From: Prosopocoilus inquinatus
Taxonomy: Eukaryota; Arthropoda; Insecta; Coleoptera; Lucanidae
NCBI GenBank assembly: GCA_036172665.1
Contig: CM069871.1
Coordinates: 59,146,713 to 59,210,712, forward strand
Direction of reading: 5' to 3'
DNA length: 64,000 nt
Positions 33,341 through 45,169 of the stretch are shown piece after piece. The notes under the pieces were generated by a model. It searched no databases. It was not told the origin of the DNA and saw only the letters and a program-made list of their open reading frames with translations. The translations under genes and the position numbers were made by a program. Each line of letters starts with the position of its first letter. Within the stretch, counting starts at the first letter, position 1.

Positions 33341-36300
33341 ATTGCAGATTTAAATATTTGCACACTGTAAAAGAACAGCCTGTATAACGAAAGAAAACCT
33401 TTACGCAATGCCTAATTAAAAGTAGCATTAAAAATGCATCTTGTCATAAATAGGTAAGCTTAATTCCGGTTGAAATTATGCCTGTGCATATGCAAGAATC
33501 AACATTTCAGACTGCTTAACTGTAATGCATAACTGAGTGTGTCTAGAGTCATTAAATACACTGTAAGTGGTAAGTAAGGGTGTGTGGATTATAGCGTCTG
33601 CTAGGAACCAGGTCTGCGGCGACCCATCAAAATTGCTGCAGTTTAACTAGGCCTGGGACAAAGGGAATAGATTGTAGAAACCGCAATAATAATAGCATAG
33701 CATAATCTGTTGAAATGCATCATCCAATTACGAAAGTGTTATTATACCTTGTTAGCACAGTTAGAAAAAGAAAATCTGTGAAAAAGTTATTCACCAACAA
33801 AATGAAAAGGGAACTAACAAACGTACGTAAAAGGTGGCTGAAAAACTGCGGAGTATTAAATTTACATTTATACACACGGTCCTACTGAAACAATGCACCG
33901 GAATGAATAGATAAAATATTTACGACGGTGGAAACACTTAAGCGGTTCAAAGTGTGGGGGGTGTGAAGGGAAAATGTTTCAATCAAGCTCATGTAAATTC
34001 ACAGTGCGCCGCCGAAACATTCAGGTGAACTGAAAGTAAAGTAATTGCTAATTTAGTTAATGTTCAGAGTAATGCTATTGATCATGCACCAGTCGATTAA
34101 ACGAGTAACGATTAATGATATTGTGGAGGATGACGCTTAAAGAGTTTTTAATGATATTGATAAGTTTCGTTTCGACTTTTTATAAATTTGATTAACGAAG
34201 ACACTGTACATACGTATCGCCTTGCATGCTGAAAGTTTATTGGCAAATCGAATAGAAAATTTTACCGAAAACGATTTTATTTAACCTTTCTATTGTCGTG
34301 CTAAATATTAGAACACCAGTGGTCGCTGCGGACTCCCAGTCTGCAATAAACAAACGTCGCATTTTTGGTATTGTAAGGGATTGAAATTGACAGTTCACAT
34401 TACTAAATGATACTTTGGTTTCAAAAAGCGATATAATATTTAAGATTTATTTAAATTAAAAAGATATAATAATGCCTGTAATAAATTCGTCTTAATTTAT
34501 GCACTGTGTCGTGCCGATAATTTGCGCTTTAAAGGTCCGTTGATAGATGGCGGATGCAGTCCATGTCGCTCAACGTTATTCAAATTACTAAGGTTGCCCA
34601 GGTTTGATGAAAAATGAGTCACGAAACCATCTTGCAACATCACAAGAGTTCGGCTAAACTGCATCGTCGCCTCTACCTTTAATCATTTTTAATCTCAACT
34701 GTGAGAAATTGTGGTATGCAATAAATAATTGCATTTTCTGTTTAATGTGACGTAAAACAATTCTCTTAGATCCCGTTGAAAGTCTTTTCCGAAACCCCAA
34801 GAACTCTGATGACGTCACAAATCTGACGAGATACAAACTCAAGCAACATTTGTAATTTAATAAACCTTGCACGTCGCTATCAGAGGATAAGAAACTCGAC
34901 TCGTCCACGGTCAACAGTCAACACCAGTCAACAGTCAAAGCGTGGGGAAAATTAATTCGGCAGGAAATGAGGACCAAAAAATATCAACGTTCGGAAGCCT
35001 AGCCAAAATATGCTTCCAACAAAACTAACTCTGTAAAGACGTGCAGACTTTGTGAGTAGCTTTTTCTGGTTTAGATAAAAACCAGAAATGGATTTTCAAT
35101 TTGTTTTCCACGGTTGCTCGATTGTCGTTTTTTTTCTGGCTTTTTATTCTCCTTTGACTTCAAATAGATTGGAAATTTTACTTGCGAAAATAGCTGAAAT
35201 AAAAATTAAAAATTCGTAAAATTTGGTTTACAAATTTAATTTAGGAAGACCTAAAACACAAAAATATGTTAAACAAAAACGAAAATAGATTAACAAAAAC
35301 ATGAAATTTAGTTCCAATACGGTTACATTTTAAATAGAAAAAAAGGATTGATGTAGAAAGGGTAATAATATTCAGTACAAAATCAATAAAGAAGCCTGTG
35401 TGAGAAAATAGCTTTCTTTTTATGGAAAACAGGTTTTTGTTTCAACTCATCAATGCTGAGTTTATTGAATCACAGAATTTAAACTGAATCAATAAAACAG
35501 AAAAAATCAATTATGATTATCAAATATTAAAAACAACACACCGTGAGAAGTTAATTCTTCATTCGCGAATTTAATTTCAGACGGAAGAAACTGACTGATA
35601 ATAAAAAAAATAAAATAAACTTCAACGAAGAACGATGCGTGTAGAGGTCTAGGGGCATCACTCGAAAGACCCAGAAGATACACTTCTTGTATGCTCCCGC
35701 ACTATTTAAACGTTTTCGGCCGTTTGGATTCTTAATAAGCGGGGACTATCGAATGTTGCACCTGTAATGCACAAAAACATCCTAAATTGAATGTATAATT
35801 TAGGTGCAATGTTGCAAGTTCCGTAACTTTGGGTTGGGTTGCGTTGGTTCATTCTTCTCTGGACGAGCTCTGAACGCCAGACATAAAATCCCCGGAAAAT
35901 CAGCCTCTGCTGTGTGTCTCATATCTTTAATTCTGACCTTGTACGCGTTACGATTCATTCCAACATTATAATATTGTTTAATCGCAACTTTTAAAAAGAG
36001 AAAAGATAACGTCACGTAGTTAAACATACCTGTTCGAAATTAAGCAGTTCGTTGGATTGAGATGAAATTTAGTACTTCAGAAGAGAAGGGAAAAGGGCTT
36101 AAGTAAAGCGGGACCGCATAAGAAATCGACCTTTCGCATCCCTCGAGTGAAGCCCTTAGACCGAACTACGCGCTACGTTCCAAGTCGAAGTTTATTTTTT
36201 TTTTATTTGAAATATTTTCAATCAGTTTTCTTAGTTTGAAATTAATTTCGCCAATAAACACAAGTTCTCAACTTTTCTTTTCTTTTATAATCAATTTAAT

Positions 36301-36992
36301 CGTAACTAATTTTTGAAGAAAGAAAGATTCCAGTCAGCGTTGGCGAGTTGTGTATGCATTAAAAAAAAATATATTTTCTAGCACAGGTTTATTTTTGATT
36401 TTATACTGAATTTCTGCTTTTCTCTCTAAACTATTTTTTCTATTTAACGCTCTGTATTTATTTTTCGGTTTTTATTAAGAAGAAAATTGTTCATATTAGA
36501 ATTATTTTTTTAATGTAATGGAATTAAATTTCTCGTTTTTTAAATATACAAATTTACATATGAAATTTTTTCTACACTGTAAACTGAATTTTACGTTTTT
36601 TTTTTAATTTATTTTTGGTATTTATTTTTTTCTAAATTGTATTGTGAGCTAAAATTCCGTTTTTTTTAATACATTGTTATATTAAAAAAAAAATTGAGCA
36701 CTTTATTTGAGATAATCTCGCAAATAAAATTTTCATTCTATTTGAAGTACAAGGAGAGTAAAAACCAGAGAAATCAGAAAACCCCCGTCCGCACCTTTTT
36801 ACAAGTCCAATCATCCATCAAATCAGCAGTTTTGGCATTCTGCATAAAGAGTGGCTCCACCTAATAAGTAAAATAAATAAAATACATATTAGCCAACATT
36901 CTAATACGCGTATTTAGAAGTCACAGCAAAGAACGTATGTATAACTTAAAAAAGTATTTATAAAAAATCTAGAAACAACAGATTTTATAAGC
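33341..36992. other. End of repeat H, then AT-rich noncoding sequence
   Basis: 33346-33370 (TTTAAATATTTGCACAC) is the right end of H copy 1. 34160-34290 matches 45440-45580. 34500-34590 resembles 55945-56090 (CGTCGTGCCGAT, TTTGCGCTT, GGATGCAGTCCATGTCGCT), and 36023-36065 matches 56321-56365 (TAAACATACCTGTT, CTCGTTGGATTGAGATG). An 8-bp perfect stem (CCTAAATT/AATTTAGG) is at about 35781-35804. 36.2-36.75 kb is very A/T rich. No gene recognised. Confidence 0.5.
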
Positions 36993-37798
36993 TTAATTAT
37001 CCCAATGTCCTGTTTCAAAACATTCTGGGCAAATTTTTAAAGCGTGTTCCAAACATATATAGGCGTGACACTTTTTACAGAAATATCGGCTAGGGCGATT
37101 TTTTTTTCTGTCGCACATAACACATCAACCTCCTTGGTTTATTGGAGATTCTGGTGGCTGTGTTTCTATTCCAAGAATCTCCCTTATCCTCAGTTTTATC
37201 GATTTCGGTATATTTGATAAAGTAGAGCGAGTTCTTATGTGCTCTCTTATTAGTTCAAAAGACAGGTTACGCAAAAATTCTCTCCGTAAAATTTTTTAAT
37301 TTATAATAATGGCCTTGTAAATAACTAGAGAATTTATGCCTGCAACGTTTAACATGGAATAAAAAATGACCATTGGCCACCTTCGGGTCTCACGTGCACT
37401 ATTATAAGAAGAGCATAGTTTGTCTACCGTATCGACTCCCCCTTTAGTTTGGTTGTAAGTAACTATAATGTCCGGTTTACCTGATTCATTATCAATAATG
37501 TCATCACGGTGTAAATATGGGATACGAGTGTGCAGTTATCGTGAAACGCAAACATTGACGACTTTTCAGGACGATTTACTGGGTGAGAAAACTCAATGGG
37601 AAGCTCCTTCTTATTTTTTCTAACCGTTTATGTCATCCTGAAATTCTTCTTCAGATTTTGAATCAGATTAAAACTAGTGAACCAATTATCAGTTGTTACA
37701 TTTCGTCCAGTTCCCCTTACAGGCTCACACATCCTTTCCACAACAGCTTCTGGAGAATTATTTATTTCAAAAGGCCCCGTTGGTTGTTTGCCAACATA

Positions 37799-39292
37799 CA
37801 CTCTGTCCACATTTCGATGCTCACCATTCGCATCTCGGTTATTAGAAGACATAGAGCAACGGTTAAATGGGGAATGTTTTGCAGAATTCTATGCTCGCAA
37901 CATATCTCATTTCAAATTCACCATAACTTTTTTAAATTTTAAAATAATTTAAGAAAACTAAAATTTGACGATTTCAATATACGTCAATAATTCGATAACA
38001 CCTGATGTGACCTCTTCTAAACTTTTACATTGTTCAGACACTTTTTTAAGACAAAGTTTTTGATGCAAACAGAAACATCCCATTGTCATTTGTTTTCAAG
38101 TTATTAACGCTAACTTTTGTTTTTCATATGGCACATATATTAGGTTTTTAGTTAGTTAGATAGTCTTTAAAAAGAGCTTTTCAAAGATATATAACATACC
38201 CGAAAAATTTTTATTTTTAAGGGCGATATTAACAAAAACATAAATTAACCTCCTATGAAATTAGTAGGCTACGGAATTAAACACCAATGAGAAAGCTTAA
38301 AGATATGCTAAGTATGCTGTAAAATAACGAAATGATAATAAAAGTCATAAAAGAAAAAGAAAAGTAAAGAAAACGTACTAAAAGTTCAGGTTGACTTAAA
38401 GAAACTGTTCAATATGACGACCATTCTGTTCCACACACTTTTGACACCTTATTCTAACAGAGTTTCAGACACTACAAAGTGTGTTTTTGTTTAATGATCT
38501 CAGAACATCCAGAATTCTTTGTTCTAAAATTCCCCGAGCTTTTGGCGATGCAAAATTAACAACTTCGTTTTTAGTGGTACCCCATAAATGAAAGTCAAGG
38601 GGTGTAATGTCGGGCGATCTCGCAAACAATTGTACTGGTCCATTATTTGAAAGTACTCTCATTAAAGTTTTCTCTCAAAAAATGTACGTCACGACTGTTA
38701 TGGGCCAGGTAACCAGGTAGCCTGGTCCTGCTGGGACCAAATGTTCTGCATGTCGTCAGGATTAATAATTTGTTTCGAAGCAGGTCTTTTTCATTTGTTA
38801 GTAGTTCCAAATATCTGTTACGTCAATATCGTTTCGTTATTTTACAGTATTGAGTGTTTAATTTCATAACCTACTTAAAAATAAAAATTTTTCGGGTATG
38901 TTATACATCGTTGAAAAGCTTTTAAGGACTATCTAACTAATCAAAAACCTAATATGGGTGCCACATGAAAACAAAAGTTAGCGTTAATAACTTGAAAACA
39001 AATGACGATCCGAGGCTTCTGATTGCATCAAAAACTTTGTCTTAAAAAAGTGTCTGAACAATGTAAAAGTTTAGAAGAGGTCACGTCAGGTGTTATCGAG
39101 TTATTGAGGAATTTTAAAATCGTCAAATTTTGATTTTCTTAAATTATCTTAAAATTTTAAAAAGTTATGGTGAATTTGAAATGAGATTTGTTGCGAGCAT
39201 TGAATTCTGCAAAACATTCCCCATTTAACCGTTGCTCTATATCTTCTAATAACCGAGATGCCAATGGTGAGCATTGAAATGTGGACACGGTG
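37799..39292 (-). mobile_element. Tc1/mariner-type element with very long inverted repeats
   Basis: Ends CACTCTGTCCACATTTC at 37799 and, as reverse complement, CACCGTGTCCACATTTC from 39292. TA on both sides (37797-37798, 39293-39294) joins the two halves of the piggyBac gene exactly in frame. The inverted repeats extend about 500 bp with a 44-bp insertion in the left arm (about 38222-38265). Between them lies a decayed transposase on the minus strand. 1494 bp; non-autonomous now. Confidence 0.9.
38465..38790 (-). pseudogene. Tc1/mariner-type transposase remnant
   Basis: Minus-strand codons give DDMQNIWSQQDQA (around 38730-38765, the second catalytic Asp in a QQD context), a stop and frameshift, then FARSPDITPLDFHLWG (third catalytic Asp region) in the 65-codon frame 38465-38662. 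The N-terminal helix-turn-helix and first Asp are absent. It resembles the group represented at 61251-62317. Confidence 0.75.
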
Positions 39293-40177
39293 TATACTTC
39301 CATGTTACAAGTATAGAAAACTTTTGAATCATAAAGGGCGTAAATCTTAATCCCATATTTATTGGGTTTATTGGGTATGTACTGAAGGAAAATACATCTA
39401 CCTCTAAAAGCTTCCAACTTTTCAACAATTGTAACATAATGGTAAGGTGTAAATACGTTTTTACATTTTTCTACAAACATGTCAAAAACATCTCGAATCG
39501 GTGCTAATCTGTCTAGAGACTTTCTAGCTTCGCGCGTTTCAAGATCATCAAACCGCCTGTGTAGTAGTAAAAATCGAAATCTTTGTAGAGACATGGTTAG
39601 CCTAAATGTTTTAACACCAGTGCCGTCGACTTTCCAAAGATCTTCAGCATTCATGTGATTGTTTTTCATTACCCCACCCAAATATAAGAGCCCCATTAAT
39701 GCTTGTAGTTCGACGATGTCTGTTGTTTTCGCATCATGTTCTCGCGAATACCGATATTGAGCAGTCTGAATATGTTTATTCGTATTCTCCATAATAATTT
39801 GAAGAACATCTTCAGGAAAAAGTACTGCCATATTGCCAGTGGAGCTTTTAGAGTTTTGACATTTCCCTTTGGACCGGGTAAGAGGGTAACCAAATTTTCG
39901 GATCGTATTCTCTCATTTTTTGGAGGGCAGTGTTTCCTCCATTTGGAAATTTTATCCTCTCCGACAAAAAATGGACCAACAGCTTGTTGGATACCATATT
40001 CCTCATTGTCTGAAATATCCTGTTCACTATCCGTTTCTTGCACTTCCAATTTAACGGCATCTTCTTCACTTTCATCGGAGTCATCTATAGGTCGTTCTTC
40101 TTCATCAGATAATGCTAAACATTCTTCCATTAACGTCTGTAGCCATGCTTGTTCTTTCTCATATTACTAAAAATATA

Positions 40178-40912
40178 CAGGGTTAGTTAAAAGTATGGAG
40201 ACGGCGATTTATTGTCGTTAATATTCATTTTATGAAATTATGTTCAATACAAAAGTTTGTTATGAAATTATTATCTACATTTGAGGATACTTGAATTTTT
40301 TTTTTTCAATTGTTTTTAAGTTACGACGTCATCGATATTTGTTTGAGATGACAACCTATATTTCTGATTATTGATTTCGATAGTTCATTCTATTCTCTTT
40401 TCAACGGTATACAATGTTCAGTATGTTACATTTGAAAAAAGATGAGAAAAAGTGCCTTAAAGTTCAAATATTAAAGATTCATTAAATTAGCAGAATTGAA
40501 ATATGTCAACTATTTGACATAAACAATAACCACTGATAGTTACCTCGCTCGCATTTGTTTATCGCCTCGCTTTGGCTATCTAGATTAATTCTGCAAATTT
40601 AATGGATCTTTAATATTTGAACTTTAAGGCACTTTTTCTCAATTTTTTTCAAATGTAACATATTGAACATTGTATACCGTTGAAAAGAGAATAGAATGAA
40701 CTATCGAAATCAATAATCAGAAATATAGGTTGTCATTGTTTTCTCAAACAAATATCGATGACGTCGTAACTTAAAAACATTTGAAGAAAAAAAATTCAAG
40801 TATCCTCAAATGTAGATAATAATTTCATAACAAACTTTTGTATTGAACATAATTTCCTAAAATGAACATTAACGACAATAAGTCGCCGTCTCCATACTTT
40901 TAACTAACCCTG
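40178..40912. mobile_element. Fold-back Tc1/mariner-type MITE (735 bp)
   Basis: Ends CAGGGTTAGTTAAAAGTATG and its complement CATACTTTTAACTAACCCTG, with TA at 40176-40177 and 40913-40914. The arms are about 310 bp and nearly identical, leaving a spacer of about 120 bp. No coding. It sits 48 bp upstream of the piggyBac ATG and may have removed or displaced its 5' end. Confidence 0.9.
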
Positions 40913-41047
40913 TATACGTACTTACAAATATGCGTGAAACAGTTAACAGAAAAATAGCGAAAAGAACAAACCTTAACCAAATAAAACTCTGTTAAAGTTT
41001 GAAAACTATTTTCTTACAATTTTCATTGGGCAAGAGTCGACTTCAAT

Positions 41048-41135
41048 GATTTTATTTAAATAATGGCTACAGATGGCAGTTTTTAGATAAAATGTTAAAC
41101 ATCTCAAGAGCAGAAGATACAGAGTTAAAGGCCGT
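41048..41135. repeat. Repeat m fragment (also 45570-45660)
   Basis: GATTTTATTTAAATAATGGC and TTTTTAGATAAAATGT are shared with 45574-45614. It lies between the fold-back MITE and R copy 1. Confidence 0.6.
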
Positions 41136-41406
41136 AACCGCATTAAAGACAGGAACCATCCACATGATTGCTGTTTGCTGTTTTCAGTCAGACTAACAGC
41201 CATTAGCTCAGTACTGTTACCGCATAAACTGAAGTACACGAAATGTACGAAAAGGTCTTACCTAAAAGGGATAGGGGGGGTACGTAAGGTGTTACGCAAA
41301 GGTCGGTTCGTAAGATTCGCTACGAAAACGTCATCAAACAACGCCTGTAAGGGAACAGAAATTGCGAACATAATAACTTGAACGACAAAGCAATAATTTC
41401 AGATCA

Positions 41407-42130
41407 TACCTGTTCAAATACTTCACACGACGAACAGGCCGGCATAAACCATGTGAGCTTCTAGTCCTCCAGGCCAGTAAATGGTCCCGATCGAAGTTGT
41501 AGAGGTGCAGGTGACCTCCCTGAGGTTCCTCACCAGCACAACGAAAATTGTGCGCCGTCCTCTAGACGGACCCCTTGCGAAAAGGAGCCGATCCCCCTCA
41601 GAAACACCAATGCGCCCTGAGGATGTCGATGCGACACTGAGCGAAATGAGCAAGCTTTAAGTTAATAAAGCCACCTTGGTTTCGCCCCGAAAGTGCTAAA
41701 GAAGAAGTTTGAATTTCGAATCAAACACTCAATGATATAAGCCAAAACCAAGTGAGTAAAACCTGACGCCAGTTAGAGCCTGTCCCTATAAAAGTCAGGT
41801 GTGAATGCACTTTGAAAATTCGTGGAATAAAAAATCTGCCAAGAAGCTTATTTCGCTGGAACAAGACAGCAAAAATAAAACAGACTCGGCATCAAGTTGT
41901 ATGATGGCCCAGTCTCGAAGATAGATAAACAAGCTATTTAATTCCCACGAAGTATTGTAAAATACAAATCCACTCGATCGCAAATAATTGCGAGACCAAC
42001 GCAAAGCACACGCCAACGAATTGTTTACATTATTGTAATTATAGCGCTGAAGTAGCGACCTTGTAAAATTTATTGCAAGTGCATCCGTGAAATGTATAAA
42101 CAAATGTCTGCGAGTTGCGAGAAAAATAGA
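41407..42130 (-). repeat. Repeat R, copy 1
   Basis: Homologous to 57862-58590 and partly to 43815-45165 and 59880-60130. Shared blocks: CATACCTGTTCAAATACTTC, GACCTCCCTGAGGTTCCTCA, CACAATTTTCGT, TTATTTCGCTGGAACAAGA, AGATAAACAAGCTATTTAAT. On the minus strand 41423-41653 is open for 76 codons (no ATG) with VRNLREVTC, and a splice-donor-like CAG/GTATG follows at about 41407-41415; R copy 3 shows the same arrangement. Function unknown. Confidence 0.8.
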
Positions 42131-43502
42131 TCGAGGCGCGTGTAAAACAATAACAATGTAATAAAATTTGACATCGTGCTGTGGCGAAATTGCAATATAC
42201 AGAGTGACTGAGAACACGGTTTTTGACATCGTAACAAAATATATACCGGTCGATTGACCACGAAAATTCAACAAATGAAAAAGGTCAAAATTTCTTGCGA
42301 GGGAAAATTTCGTTACCAAACCGTCAGTTGTTTAACATTGCAGAAAGTTATGCAGCAACACTGCTCGCAAACTAATTAAACCTAACCACTTTTGTGACTG
42401 TGTGGTGGACTGATTTGGATTGGTATAGTTAACTTCCTCTTCTTGGTTGTGCCAGGTGGTGTGGTGTTTCTTGGTCAGACGATGGCGATGCTTATCGACA
42501 TGCAGACCCCACCTGATTTCTCATTTCCCCTTTTAGTTCTCTTCGCGTACCAATCCGCTCGGTGACCCGTGTGGTCTTGGTATTGTTTGGGTAACTTCTG
42601 GTTTGAACTTTTCCCGCGGCTTTGCCGAATTTTTCGTCGTTTAATATTTTTTCCGCAGTCTTAGACTGAGTTTCCGTGCGCGTTTGTCGTCCGTTCGTTC
42701 ATGTTGACCCATTCGTCATCCCCCCCCCCCCCGGTTATTTTCTTTTTCCTCGTGCGTATCTTCACTCTTTTCTTGCCGTATTGTAAGTCTTGGTTGCTCA
42801 ACCTGTGCTTTTAGTTTTGGACCCCTTTCACCTGGCTAACTTACCGTTCAATTTCTGCCCGACCCCGAGACACCCTCTATAGTAAATTACTTTCGATTAA
42901 CCGCCCCGAGTGTAACTCTTGGCGTTTCGCTGACACGCATTCAAAGTTTCTCTTTCATAGCAAATTTTCCCTGCAAAATTAGGATAAGGAAAATAGGTTT
43001 TCGAAGCTTCAAATTTACGGCAAAGTTGATTCTTTATTTAGCGTTTTAATAGTTGCAAAATATGATGCAATATAGTGTTCACACGCCCGTCTATGCAGGA
43101 ATTGACCCCTGGTATTTGGAGCCCATTGGTTGATGTTGACATAAGATTCTGCAGTGGTTGGTGTTCACATCTCGCGTCTTCTTTTTTCTCATACCCCGTT
43201 TCTTTTTACGCGTTATTCCGGAGCGAAATTTGAGAACCATTCCCGTTATCACTCTCGAAGTGACAGCACGTGTTGTGTGTGGGTTGTGAACCCAATTTGG
43301 TAAAGTGTGTTTCCACAGTTTAGTGTGGTGAAATCTTAAGCGGCCAGTCAGCCGGAGGTATTGTAATGTCCCGAGGATTACAAATGCCATTGCATTTTCT
43401 ATGCCTGTTCCCCAAGTGAGCCTTGCGAACAGGTGAATTCACTCTTAGGTGTTTTGATTCGCTTCGAACGTTTCCATCATGTACTTTTCTTCCTTGCAGG
43501 CG

Positions 43503-43545
<43 letters not shown>

Positions 43546-43814
43546 TTGATTTATCTACGTGGATCTATTTTTCCCTGCCGCTACTGTCTCATTTATTTGC
43601 GAGACCTTTTTCGGTGCCCTTTTTTCCTATCCATTGGATATCGCAAGCAAAATTTGATTTGACCGTCGGATTCCTGGGACTTTTCTACGCGTATAGAGTT
43701 CGCGATTTTTATTATAGCTATTATCCGAAAAACTGTGATGATCAAGTTACCAAAAACCAAACAGTAGCTATTAGGTACATAAGTAGTATAAAATAACGAC
43801 TATGATATCGGACA
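42131..43814. other. No gene recognised
   Basis: Pyrimidine-rich on the plus strand from about 42.4 kb, with a C run at 42719-42732 and (ATTT)n at about 43503-43547. The 99-codon minus frame at 43091-43390 has no known domain. It could hold a decayed LTR or LINE 5' region; unproven. Confidence 0.4.
43503..43547. repeat. (ATTT)n microsatellite
   Basis: Eleven consecutive ATTT units, then ATTGATTT. It creates an artificial Leu/Phe/Ile/Tyr-rich frame. Confidence 0.95.
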
Positions 43815-43863
43815 CGTTTCTTCACCCCGAAAATGCTAAAGAAGAAGTTCGAGCGAATCAAAA

Positions 43864-44187
43864 TCCGTCTATTGAATCTCTAATCGCTCTACTGAATTTC
43901 TAATCCCTCTACTGAGCCTCCCCTACGATTTTTTCACTTTGTATATTTAATCTAATGTTTAATATGATGATAAATAAAGGCATTATTATTATTTGTAACT
44001 TTTGGGCACTCATTTAGAATAAATTAACACTCCTTAGTTAACCCATTTATTTACACGTATGTACATCTTAGCCATCACAAACATACTGCCGTATGCACTG
44101 AATGATTGCTTATCTGCATAACAAAAACTAGTGCCGCAAGTCCGTATCGAACCGCATTAAATTTAAACAATACATTACATTATTATT
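43864..44187 (+). mobile_element. Short LINE-tail-like insertion, ATCAAAA duplication
   Basis: 324 bp flanked by ATCAAAA (43857-43863, 44188-44194), absent from other R copies. It ends in CATTACATTATTATT, an (ATT)n tail as in CR1/Jockey-type LINEs; an internal ATAAATAAAGGCATTATTATTATTTG at about 43970 is a second tail-like site. No coding remains. Confidence 0.6.
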
Positions 44188-44453
44188 ATCAAAAGGTCGG
44201 TGACATAAGCCAAGATCAACCGAGGCGTAAAATCTGATGTCAGTTAGAGCCATTTCATGTAATGGTCACGTGTAAATGCTCTTTGAAACTCCAAGGTATG
44301 AAAAGCTGACAAAACACTTATTTCGCTGGAACAAGATAGCAAAAAGGAATGCGGCAGTGGTAAGTTTTATGGTTTTTCTCTATGTTAGATAAACAAGCTA
44401 TTTAATTCTCACGAAATACTGTGAAATACAAATGCGGATAATCGGACGTAATT

Positions 44454-45114
44454 CAATTCAATTCAATTCAATCTTTATTACACTTGCTAATAAGTACATA
44501 TCAGATGTGTTCGTCAATTTTAAAGATGAAAAAAAAAAAAATAAAATACAAACAAGTACAAAAAAAAGAAAAAGAATACTTAGAATTAATTAACATATTT
44601 AAACATTTGAGCTGTTAAGAAACTCGGTTACTGTGTAGTAGGCATTAACTTGTAGAAACTTCTTCAGTTGTACTTTGAAATTACTGCGGTCAGTGATTCT
44701 CTGCAAGTCCTGGGGCAGCTTATTGAAGAACTTTAATCCGGAATAAATTGGCGATTTCTCGTATGTTGTCGTACTGTGTGGAAGCGTACTGAAACAATCA
44801 GCAAATCTAGTTTCGCGGCCGTGGATATCACGATTAGTCGCAAACTTAGTCTTGTTGTTGACGATGTATAGGACGCAACGGTATATGTGAATTGACGCCA
44901 GTGTCAATATTTTGGATTCAATGAACGTATTTCTACATGTGTCTCGACGTTTTATATCAAAGATCAACCTTATAACTCTTTTCTGTGCTACAAATGCCCT
45001 TCTCGCACTGCTGGCGTTACCCCAGAGTTCACAACAGTAGGAAAGAACAGAGTGGACTAGTCCAAAGTATAATTGAAGTAGGTAGATTCTGTCAATATAT
45101 GGCTTTCATTTTAA
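44454..45114 (-). mobile_element. 5'-truncated LINE with (TTGAA)n tail
   Basis: GTAATT flanks both sides (44448-44453, 45115-45120). The plus strand begins with an (ATTCA)n run (44454-44474), the complement of a TTGAAT-type 3' tail. Coding on the minus strand (44599-45100): LYFGLVHSVLSYCCELWG, AQKRVIRLIFDIKRRD, then the 122-codon end with GLKFFNKLPQDLQ and FLQVNAYYTVTEFLN. This is the C-terminal domain after the reverse transcriptase in CR1/Jockey-type LINEs. The polymerase itself is absent, the usual outcome of incomplete target-primed reverse transcription. Confidence 0.85.
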
Positions 45115-45169
45115 GTAATTACGAGACAAACATTTTAATTGATAATTTTAAAGATGACGCTTGGGCCGG

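Larger units (their letters stand above)
36993..40130 (-). pseudogene. piggyBac-type transposase (PGBD-like), interrupted
   Basis: Minus-strand coding from an ATG at 40130 to a TAA at 36993, split by the insertion at 37799-39292. In order: an acidic N-terminus (EEERPIDDSDESEEDAV), a one-base shift near 39820 in a T run, the DDE domain (TNKHIQTAQYRYSREHD, LMGLLYLGGV, FRGRCIFLQYIPNKPNKYGI), GKQPTGPFEINNSPEAVVER, TTDNWFTS (second catalytic Asp), GKPDIIVTYNQTKGGVDTVD (third) and a C-terminal Cys-rich zinc module (CVMC, FCKKCHAYICLEH, CPEC) just before the stop. The first catalytic Asp, expected in an xIDEx context, reads TIVEKLE. With this substitution, frameshifts and the insertion, the gene is dead. 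Terminal CCC/TTAA ends were not found. Confidence 0.9.
43815..45165 (-). repeat. Repeat R, copy 2, split by two insertions
   Basis: Pieces at 43815-43863 (CCCCGAAAATGCTAAAGAAG), 44188-44453 (GACATAAGCC to TCGGACGTAATT) and 45115-45165 (GTAATTACGAGACAAAC) line up with R copies 1 and 3 when 43864-44187 and 44454-45114 are removed. Confidence 0.75.

Noticed and set aside
42719..42732. C homopolymer as a regulatory G-quadruplex
   Set aside because: A single C run without the four-tract pattern; simple slippage is enough.
43423..43796. Hydrophobic plus-strand frame with a Tyr/Leu/Phe/Ile-rich segment
   Set aside because: The segment is the translation of the (ATTT)n microsatellite.
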